This document shows positions 23,283-34,159 of a stretch of 64,000 nucleotides of DNA, one piece after another. The notes beneath the pieces were generated by a model that saw only the letters and a program-made list of their open reading frames with translations, made no database searches and was not told the DNA's origin. Made by a program: the position numbers and the translations under genes. The DNA lies in assembly GCA_030765055.1 (NCBI GenBank), contig CM060947.1, forward strand, positions 49,594,047 to 49,658,046, read 5' to 3'. Position 1 is the stretch's first letter; every line of letters starts with the position of its first letter. This stretch comes from Mantis religiosa. Lineage: Eukaryota > Arthropoda > Insecta > Mantodea > Mantidae.

Positions 23283-24177
23283 CGAGGGCTGTTCAATAAA
23301 GAATGATCATATTTTTTTTACGATCATAATTTTTCGCACTAAAATACAATTTATTATATTCTGTTAGCTTAATGTGAAACAAACACGCCGTAGTGGTTTC
23401 ATTGTTGGAACTCCTGGTTCCCGCCTGTGAGAACCAGGCAACTTCAGACATGTTCAGTATCGCCTACCGCTGAAATGGAGGTAACACGCAGTTAAAGTTG
23501 ACGTTAGAGGAAGATCCGGAGTTTCTTTCAAACGTAATCACTGCTGATGAAACTTGGCTATATCATTTTGATCCTGAGAGCAAGCAGCAAAGCTCAGTGT
23601 GGAAATCTCCTTCATCACCAACCCCCAAAAAACAAAAGTGGTTGCTTCTGCTGGGAAAGTTATGGTCATCTCATTCTTTGATATTCATGGAATGATTTAT
23701 CAGCATGTTGTACCTGCACACACATCAGTAACTGGACAATACTACAGGGATGTCCTGAAAACATTGCTAGTCCATATCAGGCGCAAAAGAACACATTTCC
23801 GTGAAGCAGGCTGGATGCTGCACCACGATAATGCGCGGCCGCATATTGCCAATGGTGTTGCTGAATATCTTGCAAAAATCAACATGAAGTGAAATCCTCA
23901 CCCTTCCTATAGTACGGATTTAGCCCCATGTGACTTTTTTCTATTCCTTAACTTGAAGACACGCCTTCGTGGGATGCTTTATCCATCATCAGAAGCAGTG
24001 GTGAAGACTGCGGAGGCGATTTTGAAGGATCTCTCCAAAAATGGTTTCCAGCATGTGTTTTAAGACTAGCAGAAACGCTGGGACAAGTGCATCGCATTCA
24101 GGGGAGACTATTTTGAGAAGGACTATGAAAATTATGAGGATGAGTGAAGGTACGTTGTCAAAAAAAGTTGTGATCAG
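23283..24177 (+). mobile_element. Mariner, same family as 12.2 kb, deletion derivative
   Basis: The left TIR CGAGGGCTGTTCAATAAAGA is intact after TA 23281-23282. About 400 bp are missing: the sequence jumps from ATGGAGGTAACACGC (start of the transposase) straight to CAGTTAAAGTTGACGTTAGAGG. The catalytic region remains (ITADETWLYHFD, LHHDNARPHIA). The 3' TIR is cut after GTTGTGATCA; a degenerate AACAGCCTTGTCTA near 24245 may be its outer end, displaced by an insertion. Compared with the 12.2-kb copy, several of the 12.2-kb frameshifts are absent, so the two decayed independently. Confidence 0.88.
23498..24147 (+). pseudogene. Mariner transposase remnant (lacks N-terminal domain)
   Basis: The frame holds EEDPEFLSNVITADETWLYH and, after a one-base shift near 23625, KVVASAGKVMVISFFDIHG through GWMLHHDNARPHIANGVAEY. 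It ends in a stop just after KINMK (23890) and then degrades. The helix-turn-helix DNA-binding domain is deleted and the third Asp block is shifted out of frame. Confidence 0.85.
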
Positions 24178-24835
24178 TAATATAAAACATCTAGAGCGTT
24201 TAACAGTTGGAAAACATTTGCAATTAAATTATTTAATTCCTTAACAGCCTTGTCTATAATGCAGAATTAACTTTGTTCATTAAGTTTTCAATTAACCAGG
24301 TTAATTACAGTATAGAAGGATTTGTCTAGGATGATTTAAAAGTTCATCTCATTTATGCCTTATTCCGCGAACATACATAAACAGAACGAAAGCAAATGAG
24401 AAGTGGTACATCCGCAACAGTTTCGAACTGGTTTGTGGTGAAGCTGGAACCTTTTAACGAAGATGACTTCTGTGCCACCTACATAATTCGTATGAGTGAC
24501 CTGCTAAACGGGTTTGCTAGGAGTCATAAAGCTGGCTTTTATTTCATGATCTGATTTACATATTACAGATGGCCATGCTTGGCGACAACGAAGAGACGGC
24601 TTGACTGTTCCAGTCCGTCCGTTACTGGATAATGAACAGTACTCATCTTCCAGTTTTTCTACTTACGGGTAAGGGATACTCAACTTTTCACAAAACGTTT
24701 TGACATCAGCCGTTTCGATGATGAGAGTTATTACTGACTTGAAATGTCAATATTTTGTTACTGTTTAAAGTACTAAACTATTCAGTTGTTTCTGGCGATG
24801 TCAAGGAAAGGATATGGCTTTCTAGACTAGCATAT
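24178..24835. other. Unannotated
   Basis: No feature seen apart from the possible displaced mariner end near 24245. Confidence 0.4.
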
Positions 24836-24837
24836 AT

Positions 24838-26080
24838 GAAGGTCGGTTGGTAAGGCCCAGGCCTCACATAGAGACGGCGCCACTGGAGCAGTTTGACGGA
24901 TAGCATCGTATAGTTTTGCTCTAGACTAGCTTGTATCCATAGTTACCGGTGAGTAGCTTGTTTAGGTTTTGAATGACAACATTTCAAACAAGAAAAGTGG
25001 AGAGGTTTCACGATAATGGAGGATTTGGAAAAACGAGCAGCGATTACTTCCATTTGAAAGTCTTAACGCCTAAAGAAATCAAGGAGGAAATGGACAGTAC
25101 ATTGAAAGACTCTGCATCTTCATATACCATGATTAAAAGGTGGGTTGTAGAGTTTATAATGGGACATACGAGCACTAGTGATGAGCATCGCTTTGGGCTC
25201 CCTATGGAAGTCACAACTCCAGACATCATTGAAAAAGATTCATTGTTTAGTACTGAAAGACCGAAGATTAAAGTTGTTTGAGATAGAAGAGGCTGTAAAC
25301 GTATCAAAACAACGTGCAGATAATATTTTAAATAATTTTTTGGACTTTTACAAGGTGTGTGCAAGATAGGTGCCGAGTTTGTTGACACCTGATCGAAAGT
25401 TGCAAAGAAAAACTGTTTCTGTTAAGAATTTGGAGCTTTAACGTAAAAATCCCAATGAATTTTTGAGACGCCTTATTGCCATGGATGAAACTTGGATACA
25501 TCACTTCACTCCAGAAAGCAAATCACAGTCATAACAGTGGATTGCGCCAGGTGAACCAACTCAAAAAAAAAAAAAAAAAAAAAAAGGCACTCACTTTTGT
25601 CAGCTAGCAAGGTTTTGGCGAGTGTTTTCTGGGATGCACATGGAATTACTTTTATTGATTACTTGGAAAAGGGTAAAAGTATCACTGGTGACTACTATGC
25701 AAGCTTACTGCGACGTTTGAGTGATGACGTGAAAAGAAAAAAGACCTCATTTGGCAATGAAAAAAATCTTGTTTCTTCACGACAATGCTCCAGCCCTCGT
25801 TCAGTCATTGCAATGGGAAAAATGTATTAATTTTAGTTGGAATTGTTTCAACATCCACCCTATTCGCCAGATCTAGTGACTTGGAGCACGAAGATTTCAT
25901 AACATCACTGATTCGGTACATAGCTATTTTGAGGACCATGATAAATCGCACTAAAGAGATGGTTTAATTAAATTAGAACACCATATGACAAATGCATTAG
26001 CCTCTCTGGAGATTATGTTGAGAAATAAATAAAAAAAATGTTTTTATTGTAAGGCCCGGGACTTATCAACCGATCGGCTT
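24838..26080 (+). mobile_element. Third mariner family, complete-ended but decayed
   Basis: The left TIR GGTCGGTTGGTAAGGCCCAG (24841 on) and the right end, complement GATCGGTTGATAAGTCCCGG (26057-26076), are imperfect inverted repeats. The 1.24-kb length fits a mariner. Confidence 0.8.
24973..25970 (+). pseudogene. Mariner transposase pseudogene
   Basis: The N-terminal domain reads SSDYFHLKVLTPKEIKEEMD and TMIKRWVVEFIMGHTSTSDE, with the FG-type linker DEHRFGLPMEVTTPDIIEK. The catalytic part has RLIAMDETWIHHFTPESKS (first Asp, about 25480) and, after an A-run, VSASKVLASVFWDAHGITFI and GDYYASLLRRLSDDVKRKK. The second Asp block has decayed to LVSSRQCSSP in place of the usual HQDNAP pattern. There are at least four frameshifts and two stops. 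A tract of about 22 A (25564-25585) sits inside the coding region and is probably an expanded AAAAAG slippage site. Confidence 0.85.
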
Positions 26081-26802
26081 TTAAACATCTGATTACTGAA
26101 TCCCTTTCCATCCTCTTTGCAAATACGGAAAAATTGCAATGCAACTATTTCGATTAACGAATTAAAAGTACAGCAAGCTTTCGTAAAAACTGCTGTAGAA
26201 GCTATACGGTATAAAAAGTTAGGCGAATGAAACAAGAATTTTTAATATAAAGCTGCTAGGTTCCTTTCTCAATATGAAGTTTCCATAGCAACCCTTAAAC
26301 CCAGAGGGGGAAGGGCTGGAAACAGAGAGGGGAACCTCCGCCATCTCCAGAAAATCTAGCAACTACTCTGGTCTAAAGGCGCATGTGCAGTCTCTCACTG
26401 AGGATTCAGAGTGCTACTTATATGTCTGTTATGATATTAACACAGCTCGATTAATCAAATCAAAACAAATTCTAAAATGCTGCTCAATATAACGTTATAC
26501 CAGGTTTACTACAACAATTCAATTCATATTCAGTTATTCAGTTTCTGTATCGAAAACCGGCAGATTCCTTCAACGTAAGCTATAAATACGCTTTTAATCA
26601 ATCCACATTCAAATACCTAACAATTCTAATTTTTTGGTGGGAAAGTGTGCTCTGATTTTAGCTTTTGTTAACTTTGAAGTTAAATCTTTTTCTATTCCCA
26701 CTGCAGGCACTATTCGTTTGTACTCCGTAACCCTTCATTTAGTATGGCTGAATTGATACAACGGTCATTTGATTTTAAACAGAAGTAAGAAATTAACTAG
26801 TA
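26081..26802. other. Unannotated
   Basis: No feature seen. Confidence 0.4.
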
Positions 26803-26989
26803 CAGTAAAACCTCGTTAATCCAGACTAATTAGGGCTTAGTATTGTCCGGATTATCAAAAGTCCTGGTTAAGTGAAATAAACACTACAGAGAAAAATTGT
26901 GAATGAAATTACAGTATGTAGTGTATAATTTTATTAGAACGTAAGATATAATAGGCCCACCTGATTTTAATTGCACAATCTTTATTTGT

Positions 26990-27171
26990 GGAAACGTACA
27001 GTCAGACTGAAAAATTCGATACCATAGCCGGGATTTGAACCACGGATCTTCTGGTTTTCGTCAGGAAGATCCATGGTTCAAATCCTGGCTATGACATTGA
27101 ATTTTTCAGTCTGACTCTACGTTTCCACAATTTAGCCTACACACGGCCAGTGTGAAAGAACAATTAATTTC
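26990..27171 (+). mobile_element. Palindromic SINE-C with 14-bp TSD
   Basis: CAATCTTTATTTGT occurs on both sides (26976-26989 and 27172-27185). Inside, 26990-27057 and 27062-27131 are near-perfect inverted copies of a tRNA-like head (GATCCATGGTTCAAATCCTGGC with B-box-like GGTTCAAATCC). The arms are joined by a loop of a few bases (TTTTCG). A short unpaired tail follows (27132-27171, ...CACACGGCCAGTGTGAAAGAAC), shared with the copy at 40.15 kb. Confidence 0.85.
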
Positions 27172-27177
27172 CAATCT

Positions 27178-27430
27178 TTATTTGTTTGGTTTGAAGAAAC
27201 TTTGTGGTTTATCACACATCTCCTTCACAATAAGATCACGAAGGCTTCTCATATGATGGTAACATGCAGAAATCTGTTTATTGTCAGTTTTCTCGACAAA
27301 GTCTATTACACAATTCAGATGTTGTTTAACCTCACTTAATTTCACGTTCGACTTTCCGAAATCCACATCCTCAGCCTCAGGTTCGCTACTGGTGTCTCTT
27401 CCATTGCTTACACTTTCCTCAATTGAAGAC
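27178..27430 (-). pseudogene. Tigger-type transposase C-terminal remnant
   Basis: The minus-strand frame reads an acidic linker (SSEPEAEDVDFGK), then KLSEVKQHLNCVIDFVEKTD and HHMRSLRDLIVKEM, and ends SFFKPNK plus stop at 27178. The order acidic linker, one helix pair, RDLxxK and a terminal FF matches the end of pogo/Tigger/jerky-like transposases. The HTH and DDD catalytic domain are absent. Upstream the frame dissolves into a TA/CATA microsatellite. Confidence 0.6.
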
Positions 27431-27465
27431 ATGACTTTCGTAAGTGCACAAGTCCACTTGTTGGC

Positions 27466-27501
<36 letters not shown>

Positions 27502-27520
27502 CATACATACATACATACAT
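27466..27520. repeat. (TA)n(CATA)n microsatellite
   Basis: About 15 TA units followed by six CATA units. Confidence 0.95.
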
Positions 27521-27540
27521 ATATTCTATCGTATGACATT

Positions 27541-27790
27541 AAAACATCTCAAGTTTCAGGCATTTCCACTTGCTACTGAGTTAAAACACAAAGTTTGCTG
27601 AAACCATACTGAAGAAAGCTTACGATAAAGAAATTCTTTTGAAAGCTCAGAAAGCCAAGGACATTTCAAAGTGCATTGCTTCAGTTCTTCCTGAAAAACA
27701 ATCGTATTTTTAAACTCTGTGTGACAAATACGGCAAAGAACAGATATCTAATGGGGAAGAATCAGGATGTAAGGTGTGGGATTCAGATTA
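27541..27790 (+). other. Coding-like segment, unidentified, with downstream AATAAA
   Basis: After an acceptor-like CTCAAGTTTCAG the plus strand reads AFPLATELKHK. A one-base shift then gives FAETILKKAYDKEILLKAQK and DISKCIASVLPEKQSYF before a stop. The lysine-rich helical pattern looks like real protein, and AATAAA follows near 27834. I do not know the family. It lies inside the Tigger-like element but antisense to its transposase, so it may be a captured or processed gene piece. Confidence 0.3.
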
Positions 27791-28549
27791 GGATAACTGA
27801 ATGAATGTAATGCTATTTTTGTCATGCTACAAATAAAACGTGGTTCAACACACATACGAATACTATAAAATATTTTCACCATTCCTTGCACCTTTAGAGG
27901 TAATTGCTCTATACATTTGATAATACAGTACTTTCAATGCATTTGTACACCCAGATGAGCTTCATAACTGCATAAGTCCAACAAATTCATTATAAATATT
28001 ATAACAAAGCACCAATGGTAACTGAAATTACTGAACAGTAAAACAAATATAGTGAGCCAAAGTTCATGTGCTACAAAAATCATAATATTGGCACATCATT
28101 TTCAGAAGTTATGAAGTTTTTGTTGATTTTCTCGAAACTTAGTTAACTGGACTTGTGCAGTAATGAAAGTCATGTCTTCAATGTCTTTCAGTGATAATGT
28201 GATAGTCTTCGATGTCGTCTACTGTGACAACTTTCTCGCAACCCCAACCAGTGTTTGGTGTCATTTAATTCAATTGCATTGGTGTCTAATTCAACACTGT
28301 GTACCATTGTCAATAATGTATTACTGATAATCCTAAGAAATTCCTATTGTACAGCCTGTGCAGAAATAAAATGGACGAAATCCATAAGTTCGTCTTTGTG
28401 CAGAACTATAACTTAACAATTCGCAGATTTAAGGATGCTTGTCCGTGTTAAGCAAAATCCGGCGTAAAGGGGCCCAGATTAACTATGTTTTATTGTATTT
28501 TACATATATAATCCATTGTCTTTTATTGATGAAATATACTGAGATTGTT
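27791..28549. other. Interior and right end of the Tigger-like element
   Basis: Apart from the right TIR I see no further transposase motifs; the catalytic domain has been lost or eroded. Confidence 0.4.
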
Positions 28550-29140
28550 GACAAGATTAATACTTTTATAAAGAAATAACGGGGAAATAGATAAATAATT
28601 TTCATGTTAAAATTAATGTATAATGTAGGTATCATAACTAAAATGTTTTGTCAGAAAGAACTCATTACCCATCTTTCGCATTAAGGAAAAGAAACTCATT
28701 GGAACTAATGCAATTAAAAAGCCCGTGAATAAGAAATCCATTAGCTCAAGGCATTCATGACCCTCAGTTACATTCATAAGTCAGATTTGCACATTAAAAA
28801 CACACATGTACAAAGTTCTGAGAATTAGAAGTGGACAGAACTTCTAGAATTTAGCAAGTTAGAGTAAAATTGTTTCAGATGGGATAAAAATAATTTGCCA
28901 ACATATGCTTCAGGAGCTCTGGTGGGGATAGTGATAACGTAGGCGATACTTACGTTGATAAAAGAGCAAGCATTTCTAAAATGCGTGTCTTTTTTCTCGT
29001 TCCTACAGTTTTACAGAGTGCTTTACTGTGATTATCGGCAGTCCACAGCGCCTAAAGACCGTACCGTGTTATACACTCTTAATGCGCCAGAGGAATCTCC
29101 AATTAACATTTCAGCGGCTCGCGGCAGCTTAAATTTCTCA
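28550..29140 (+). repeat. Diverged dispersed repeat, copy 2 (pair of 16490-17050)
   Basis: It is collinear with 16490-17050 as described there. Near the end a short frame (28955-29158) reads KDRTVLYTLNAPEESPINIS, but the other copy has no matching frame, so I do not call it a gene. Confidence 0.6.
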
Positions 29141-29768
29141 TTGTTACTACAATATTAGAGAAGCATATATTTTAAACCGTAAAGGATTGATACGTCAGAA
29201 GTTAGCAGACTACAAGTTCAAGTGGTCGGATTCACAAACAGTTTAATTCTACATTCTTTCAAACAGTCGACAACTTGCTTCAAGTAGCTCATTATTGATC
29301 TCCATTAATGTTATCGGCCAACTTAACTTACATCCGTCCACCATATCCTAAGAATAAGATCCCACAATTCACAGTTTTAGCAATTCATCAAAGATGGATA
29401 TACTGAAGACGTCATCAAAGGTGTTTAACGCAAGAAAACAGCAAGAAAACTCCAATTCCAGACAACTTTCATCACATAAATTCGTAAGCTCTGTGGGATT
29501 GTCTATTAAATTATTTCATGAAATTCCAAGAAAGTAGAACAGAATTTTTAGCAATGCTTTGAATACGTAAAACATTTTCTCGTATTTAACTGCAAAAAAT
29601 ACATTCATAAAACCGCTCATGATTTGCTGCAAGTACGGAATCGAATGAATGAATGAAATGTGGTTTTAGGATGCAAAATCTGAAGTCATTAGCGCCCGGT
29701 ATGAACTTGAAATTTTATATACAGGAGTTTAGAAAAATTCGAACATGTTTCAAATTCATGGAAAGCGG
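29141..29768. other. Unannotated
   Basis: No feature seen. Confidence 0.4.
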
Positions 29769-30110
29769 TTATACCGCTTGGCTCTCACCAAGGCGGTCCA
29801 GGTTCGATTCCAGGCAACCGCAAAGTGAGGTTTGTGATAGACAATGCAGCGTTGGGGCGGGTTTTCTCCGGAATCTCCTGTTTCCCCCGCCAGCATTTCA
29901 CCAATTGCTCCATCATCTTTCTTATCATTTCATCTTGCCACCATTCTGTCATCCACTTCCCTCTCTCTCATGCAAAGCACCAGGCTGATCACCCATCCTG
30001 GATTCTCTCTCTCTCACTGATCCAGAGTTTCCGTTCCTATATCCGCATAAGGAATACCCTGACACCACCAAGTGGTACAACAGGACAGTTAAAGAAGAAG
30101 AAGAAAAAAA
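29769..30110 (+). mobile_element. SINE with SINE-B head but a different 3' body
   Basis: 29771-29900 matches the SINE-B head (CCGCTTGGCTCTCACCAAGG, GGTTCGATTCC, CAAAGTGAGG, GGGCGGGTTTTCTCCGG). From about 29905 the sequence departs from SINE-B into a pyrimidine-rich body (CACTTCCCTCTCTCTCATGC ... ACACCACCAAGTGGTACAAC) and ends in GAAGAAGAAGAAAAAAA. The first 20 bases of the head are missing. Confidence 0.75.
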
Positions 30111-30176
30111 TACTCCTAAAAGTGAATTTTTATTTACCAATTTATTTTTAAAAGATCGAAATATAAGATACGACGG

Positions 30177-30215
30177 CTTTTTTTTTTTTTTTTTTTGAAA
30201 AAAAAAAAAAAAAAA
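30177..30215. repeat. T20-G-A18 inverted homopolymer pair
   Basis: A run of T, one G, then a run of A forms a perfect hairpin-capable homopolymer palindrome. Confidence 0.95.
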
Positions 30216-30727
30216 CTGTGAAGATTTTAGAAACATAACTGGCTGAACAATTATTAAGACCAACGCTTTGATTACAACTTTGTGAAATTAACTCGAGCTA
30301 ATCGAGACGAAGTTGGTAACGGGTGTTTGTTTTGCCATTTTTCTAAGTTAGAAGAGAACACAACAGTGTGTGTATGCGTGCGTACATTTTATTTCAATTC
30401 CTAAACGACTAAGATTCATTGGGCGTCGATATTACATGAACATGGATCCATGACAAAAGACTAGCAGATTCTGACCCTGCAACTGTTACTCCAGAATGGG
30501 TTTAAAAGCAAAATAATGCAGATATTTTATAGCAAGCAATAAACAGATACCCACCATGTAACAGCCAACATTTGGCAAAGAAGGAAGATACATACAAGAA
30601 ATATCTATTCTCTTTTTAATGATAAGATATGTATGCCGTTATATTTCTTTAACTGCTGCATAACAACCATAGTGCCTATTCTAATTCTGCAGATATGTAT
30701 TATCATGTTTATGGATGCCAGAAACAT
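30216..30727. other. Unannotated
   Basis: No feature seen. Confidence 0.4.
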
Positions 30728-30967
30728 GTTTTATTTGTAATTTACGTCCTCCAACGCTAAGTCATATCGAACGATGAATGGTATGGGTGAAATGATGCTC
30801 AAATGAGCCCGGGGTCCATAGAGCTTAGAGTTACCCGACATTCACCTTTGAGAATAAGAGAAAACCCCGGAAAAAAACGTATCCAGATAACTCACCCAGA
30901 CCCAGATTCGAACTCGGGACCTCTTGAACGTGAGATAGACATGCTACCACCACGCTACCGAAGCGGG
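30728..30967 (-). mobile_element. SINE-A with 9-bp TSD
   Basis: Full SINE-A in reverse orientation, from GTAATTTACGTCCTCCAACG to the head end CTACCGAAGCGGG. CAGAAACAT flanks it at 30719-30727 and 30968-30976. Confidence 0.9.
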
Positions 30968-30976
30968 CAGAAACAT

Positions 30977-33640
30977 TTTGATACCTGTCCCTTACATAAT
31001 AAAGTTTAGTTGTATCTTCTCTGTATTATGTATGTTGTAATACTTAATTTGTTATTAATGCATGGAAACCACAGGCGGTGACACTGATGATGCATTAAAT
31101 GAAACGATAATTGAGAAATGAGAGTTCCATGTTTAAATTTAGGATACCTACTCGACGTTTACCAGTTATGAGGACTGAGGAAATCCTATAAAAAAAATCA
31201 GGGAGAACGGAACGGAACTTAAACAGCAGACTTCATACTTCCAGCTCACGAGTCCATGGCTTACCGATCTCGGCTACTAACAGCGCAAAGAGAGAAAACC
31301 GCATTGGTGGCTGCTGTTCTTCCTTATTTTCTAAAAGCCATTTTCACAGCTTTGGTAACATTCAAGACCATTTTGTTTTCATCTGCTCACTCCGTTTGTT
31401 TGTGAAACACATTCAGAAAGGATGACCTTAAACACCTGACAAAACGCATGACCGTCCACGGGTTCCACTATCTTGTGTACATCGACATTCCATCATCAAG
31501 GAGAACAGTATGCATGTGAATTGTGTGAAAATAAACATGACCGCTACCATGTGATAATCTACCATGAAAAGAAAGAATCACTGCAGAGTTTCTGTGAGAA
31601 AAACTGAAAACTTTTAACTTAACACATTTTGTGATATCCATATTATTATTACTATTATTAAGTATGAGAGATAATTAATTCTAGCATAGCAAAGAAACCA
31701 CTCAAAATATATTCATAATTGGAAACAGAGACGAAAATGGTTTGAGGAATCCTTATATACATCGGTTTCATTCCCTACTTGATAGAACTGTGGTTTCAAG
31801 GATTCCCGTATTATATGAAATGCATTGTATTTACATTATTAAATAACTACGGAGCCAAAGAAAACATTTATTTTAAAAATTTAATTTGCTATAATCACCA
31901 AAATAATTACTTGAAAACTCTTGAAAATGCTTTCACCGCTTGAAGATGCAAATGGGAGTATATTTCCAGACCTCAGAAGGATATCAGAAATTATCGTGCT
32001 CCATTATTTCGATTTCATTTCCAGGAATAAAGTTATTGGACACTTCAGAACTTATAGTTAGGGAAGTTCACCATAAAACATGTTCTAGTTCTGCGTGCAA
32101 TTTTCAAAAACAATACATGAAAGGTAAACGGAATTAAAGCACTCGATGTTTAAAAAATTCACCAAAGCAAGGTAAGCCAGATGACAACATATTACAGAAG
32201 AGGTGAGAAAGAAGAAGCAAAAGAAGGAGGAGGAAAAAGAGACATCTTGTTTGCAATGACGTTTCTCAGAAGGTGTGTTCAAAGAGACGAACTTCTGCAA
32301 GACATATTTCACAGACGAATAATTCTATCGATATTTCTGGTCTTACTACAATCGTCTTATGTTGAATAGACCTTAGCACTGGACGTAAACAGGCCAAGGC
32401 AGAGAAAGCATTGAATTCGACTCAGATATGGATATCCAGTTTTCATAGAATAAGAGTTCCTACAGATGACAAAATATTTCACGAAATGTGTGTTACGTCC
32501 CACCCTCCAATTCTACACCCCACTAATGACGCAAGTTGTATGTAGTGGCGGGGGACGCAGCGGTCGAGAGTGAGGCCTTCGTCCGTCATCGGGCTGTTGT
32601 GCTGAGGAGTTTACAGGTTTATATTTTACGTTTCCAGAAAAATAAAGTGTGTCTTTTAGTTGCAAGAAGAATATTTGAACAAAACTGTCAGCACCGGCAT
32701 GGAATATATCTTCATCTTTTATTACTGCATGTCTCCATCTTTCTTACGCCTTGATATAGTCGCAAACAAATATGCATTAAAGTAATTTCCTGTTACTACT
32801 TAACATAAACAGGAATCCAATACAAAGGCAAGAGTATGCAAATAAAGAACATGCCAGGTTAAAAATAAATAAATAAATAAATAAATAAAAAGGAACCTAA
32901 ACTATTATAAAATGCAACACAATTGATCTGTTCACCCATACGACTTTCTCTACAAGTTTAGATTATCCATATTTAAAACTGTTTCTTCTATCATCCCTGA
33001 GCTACCAATTAAGCAATAAGATACTTATCAAACAATTATTCAAATTAATGTTTAGTCGTGGAAGATCTTGTAACGGAAATATTATCTGACTCCTATGTAA
33101 ATATGAACATACGACGAACATTTGACATAAATTGTGTATTTTAACGGGCTCTAAATTCTCACTTGTTACTTATCAAATAGTACATAAGAGGAAGCAACAT
33201 TTTGTACAAAAAAAGAAATCAAAGTAAAAAACAAAATGTCGGATAAATACAAAACTTCAGACTTGATATTTAGTTCAGTATAACTTCCAAGGATAACATG
33301 AAGACCGCCAAAAACGGTTAAGTGTCATTTTCCCAGAAATGATTCTAGAACTTTGATCAAGTATAATTTATGAAATTTACAGGCAAATAAAAGGTATGTC
33401 TATACTTTTCGGGGATTAGTCTGTGATGTCCTCCTCATTCGGAAGGAATTTTACACAAATGATAAATCAAAAGATCTAGAAATAAAAACTTAACCACTAA
33501 ACAAAAAATAATAGTTGTATAAAAGGCGCAAAAAACTCCCTATAACTTTTCCGTAGCACCTGGCATTTCCAAGATATTCGTTGTTATCGATTTACGTTTT
33601 TCAATACTTCCTCATTTTTTACTGTTAACACATTCAGTCG
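30977..33640. other. Unannotated 2.7-kb stretch
   Basis: No coding frame is convincing. A segment at 32487-32700 begins TGTGTTACGTCCCACCC and contains AATAAAGTGTG, which hints at an LTR, but I find no TSD or matching end. An AAAT-type microsatellite lies at about 32863-32890. Confidence 0.4.
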
Positions 33641-33644
33641 TATC

Positions 33645-33722
33645 TCGCGAAGTCAATCGCTAGAGCGTATGTCTTTAGCGTTCCCCGCGTAGAGGGTCGC
33701 GGGTTCGAGTCCCGCCCTGGTT
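33645..33722 (+). repeat. tRNA-like SINE-F head
   Basis: GCGGGTTCGAGTCCCGC forms a perfect T-arm (5-bp stem) after TCGCTAGAGCGTATGTCTTTAGCG, an A-box/anticodon-arm-like part. A second copy of the first half is at 34252 (GTCGCTAGAGCGCATGTCTC). No complete tRNA fold: the acceptor stem does not pair. Confidence 0.55.
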
Positions 33723-33732
33723 ATGGTTATAT

Positions 33733-33784
33733 ATATATATTATTTCCGTTTATTTTCTTGTGACAAGAAAATAAACGAAAATAA
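33733..33784. repeat. Inverted repeat hairpin
   Basis: CCGTTTATTTTCTTGT and ACAAGAAAATAAACG face each other with almost no loop, inside AT-rich sequence after the SINE-F head. Confidence 0.85.
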
Positions 33785-33891
33785 TGAAGGAAAAAACGGT
33801 GAAATAAGAAAAAGGAAATATATATATATATATATAAAATGATATATTTTTTTTAGAAAAAAAAAGTAATGGAAAGTGCATGGAATTTCAA

Positions 33892-34081
33892 AATAAATAT
33901 TTTGTTTGTTAACGACGCCAGGATCACATCAGCGCCGTCGGCGAGCTTGCATTTTGTGCTAAAAATCTTATGACATGGGGCTGTCGCTTTTAAGCACACT
34001 AAAATACCAAGGGCCTACCCCGGGATTGAACTCGCGACCTTGGGATGAGCAGACCAGCGCCTAACCAAATCACCCAGACGA
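33892..34081 (-). mobile_element. SINE-E reference copy with 13-bp TSD
   Basis: CATGGAATTTCAA flanks it at 33879-33891 and 34082-34094. On the minus strand it opens with a tRNA-like head (GGTTAGGCGCTGGTCTGCTC, B-box-like CGAGTTCAATCCCGG). The body GGGCCTTGGTATTTTAGTGT, AAGCGACAGCCCCATG and GGCGCTGATGTGATCCTGGC follows, ending GTTAACAAACAAAATATTTA. Confidence 0.9.
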
Positions 34082-34159
34082 CATGGAATTTCAAGGCTAG
34101 CATTTGGCGACGTGTTTTTACACATTTTTAACTTAGATTTCACTTGTCTCCCTTGTAGC

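Larger units (their letters stand above)
26803..28495 (-). mobile_element. pogo/Tigger-like DNA transposon, 1.7 kb
   Basis: The left end CAGTAAAACCTCGTTAATCC and the right end (complement CAATAAAACATAGTTAATCT) are inverted repeats of the Tigger style, with TA on both sides (26801-26802 and 28496-28497). Inner stretches also pair (TTGTCCGGATTAT / CGCCGGATTTTGC). A transposase C-terminus lies on the minus strand at 27178-27430. A palindromic SINE-C has inserted at 26990. Confidence 0.72.

Noticed and set aside
30177..30215. T/A palindrome as a transposon terminus
   Set aside because: Pure homopolymers, no adjacent element; more likely poly(A) tails of opposite retroposition events or slippage.
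32487..32700. Solo LTR beginning TGTGTTACGTCCC
   Set aside because: An AATAAA is present but no matching terminus or TSD could be found, so it is kept only as a remark.
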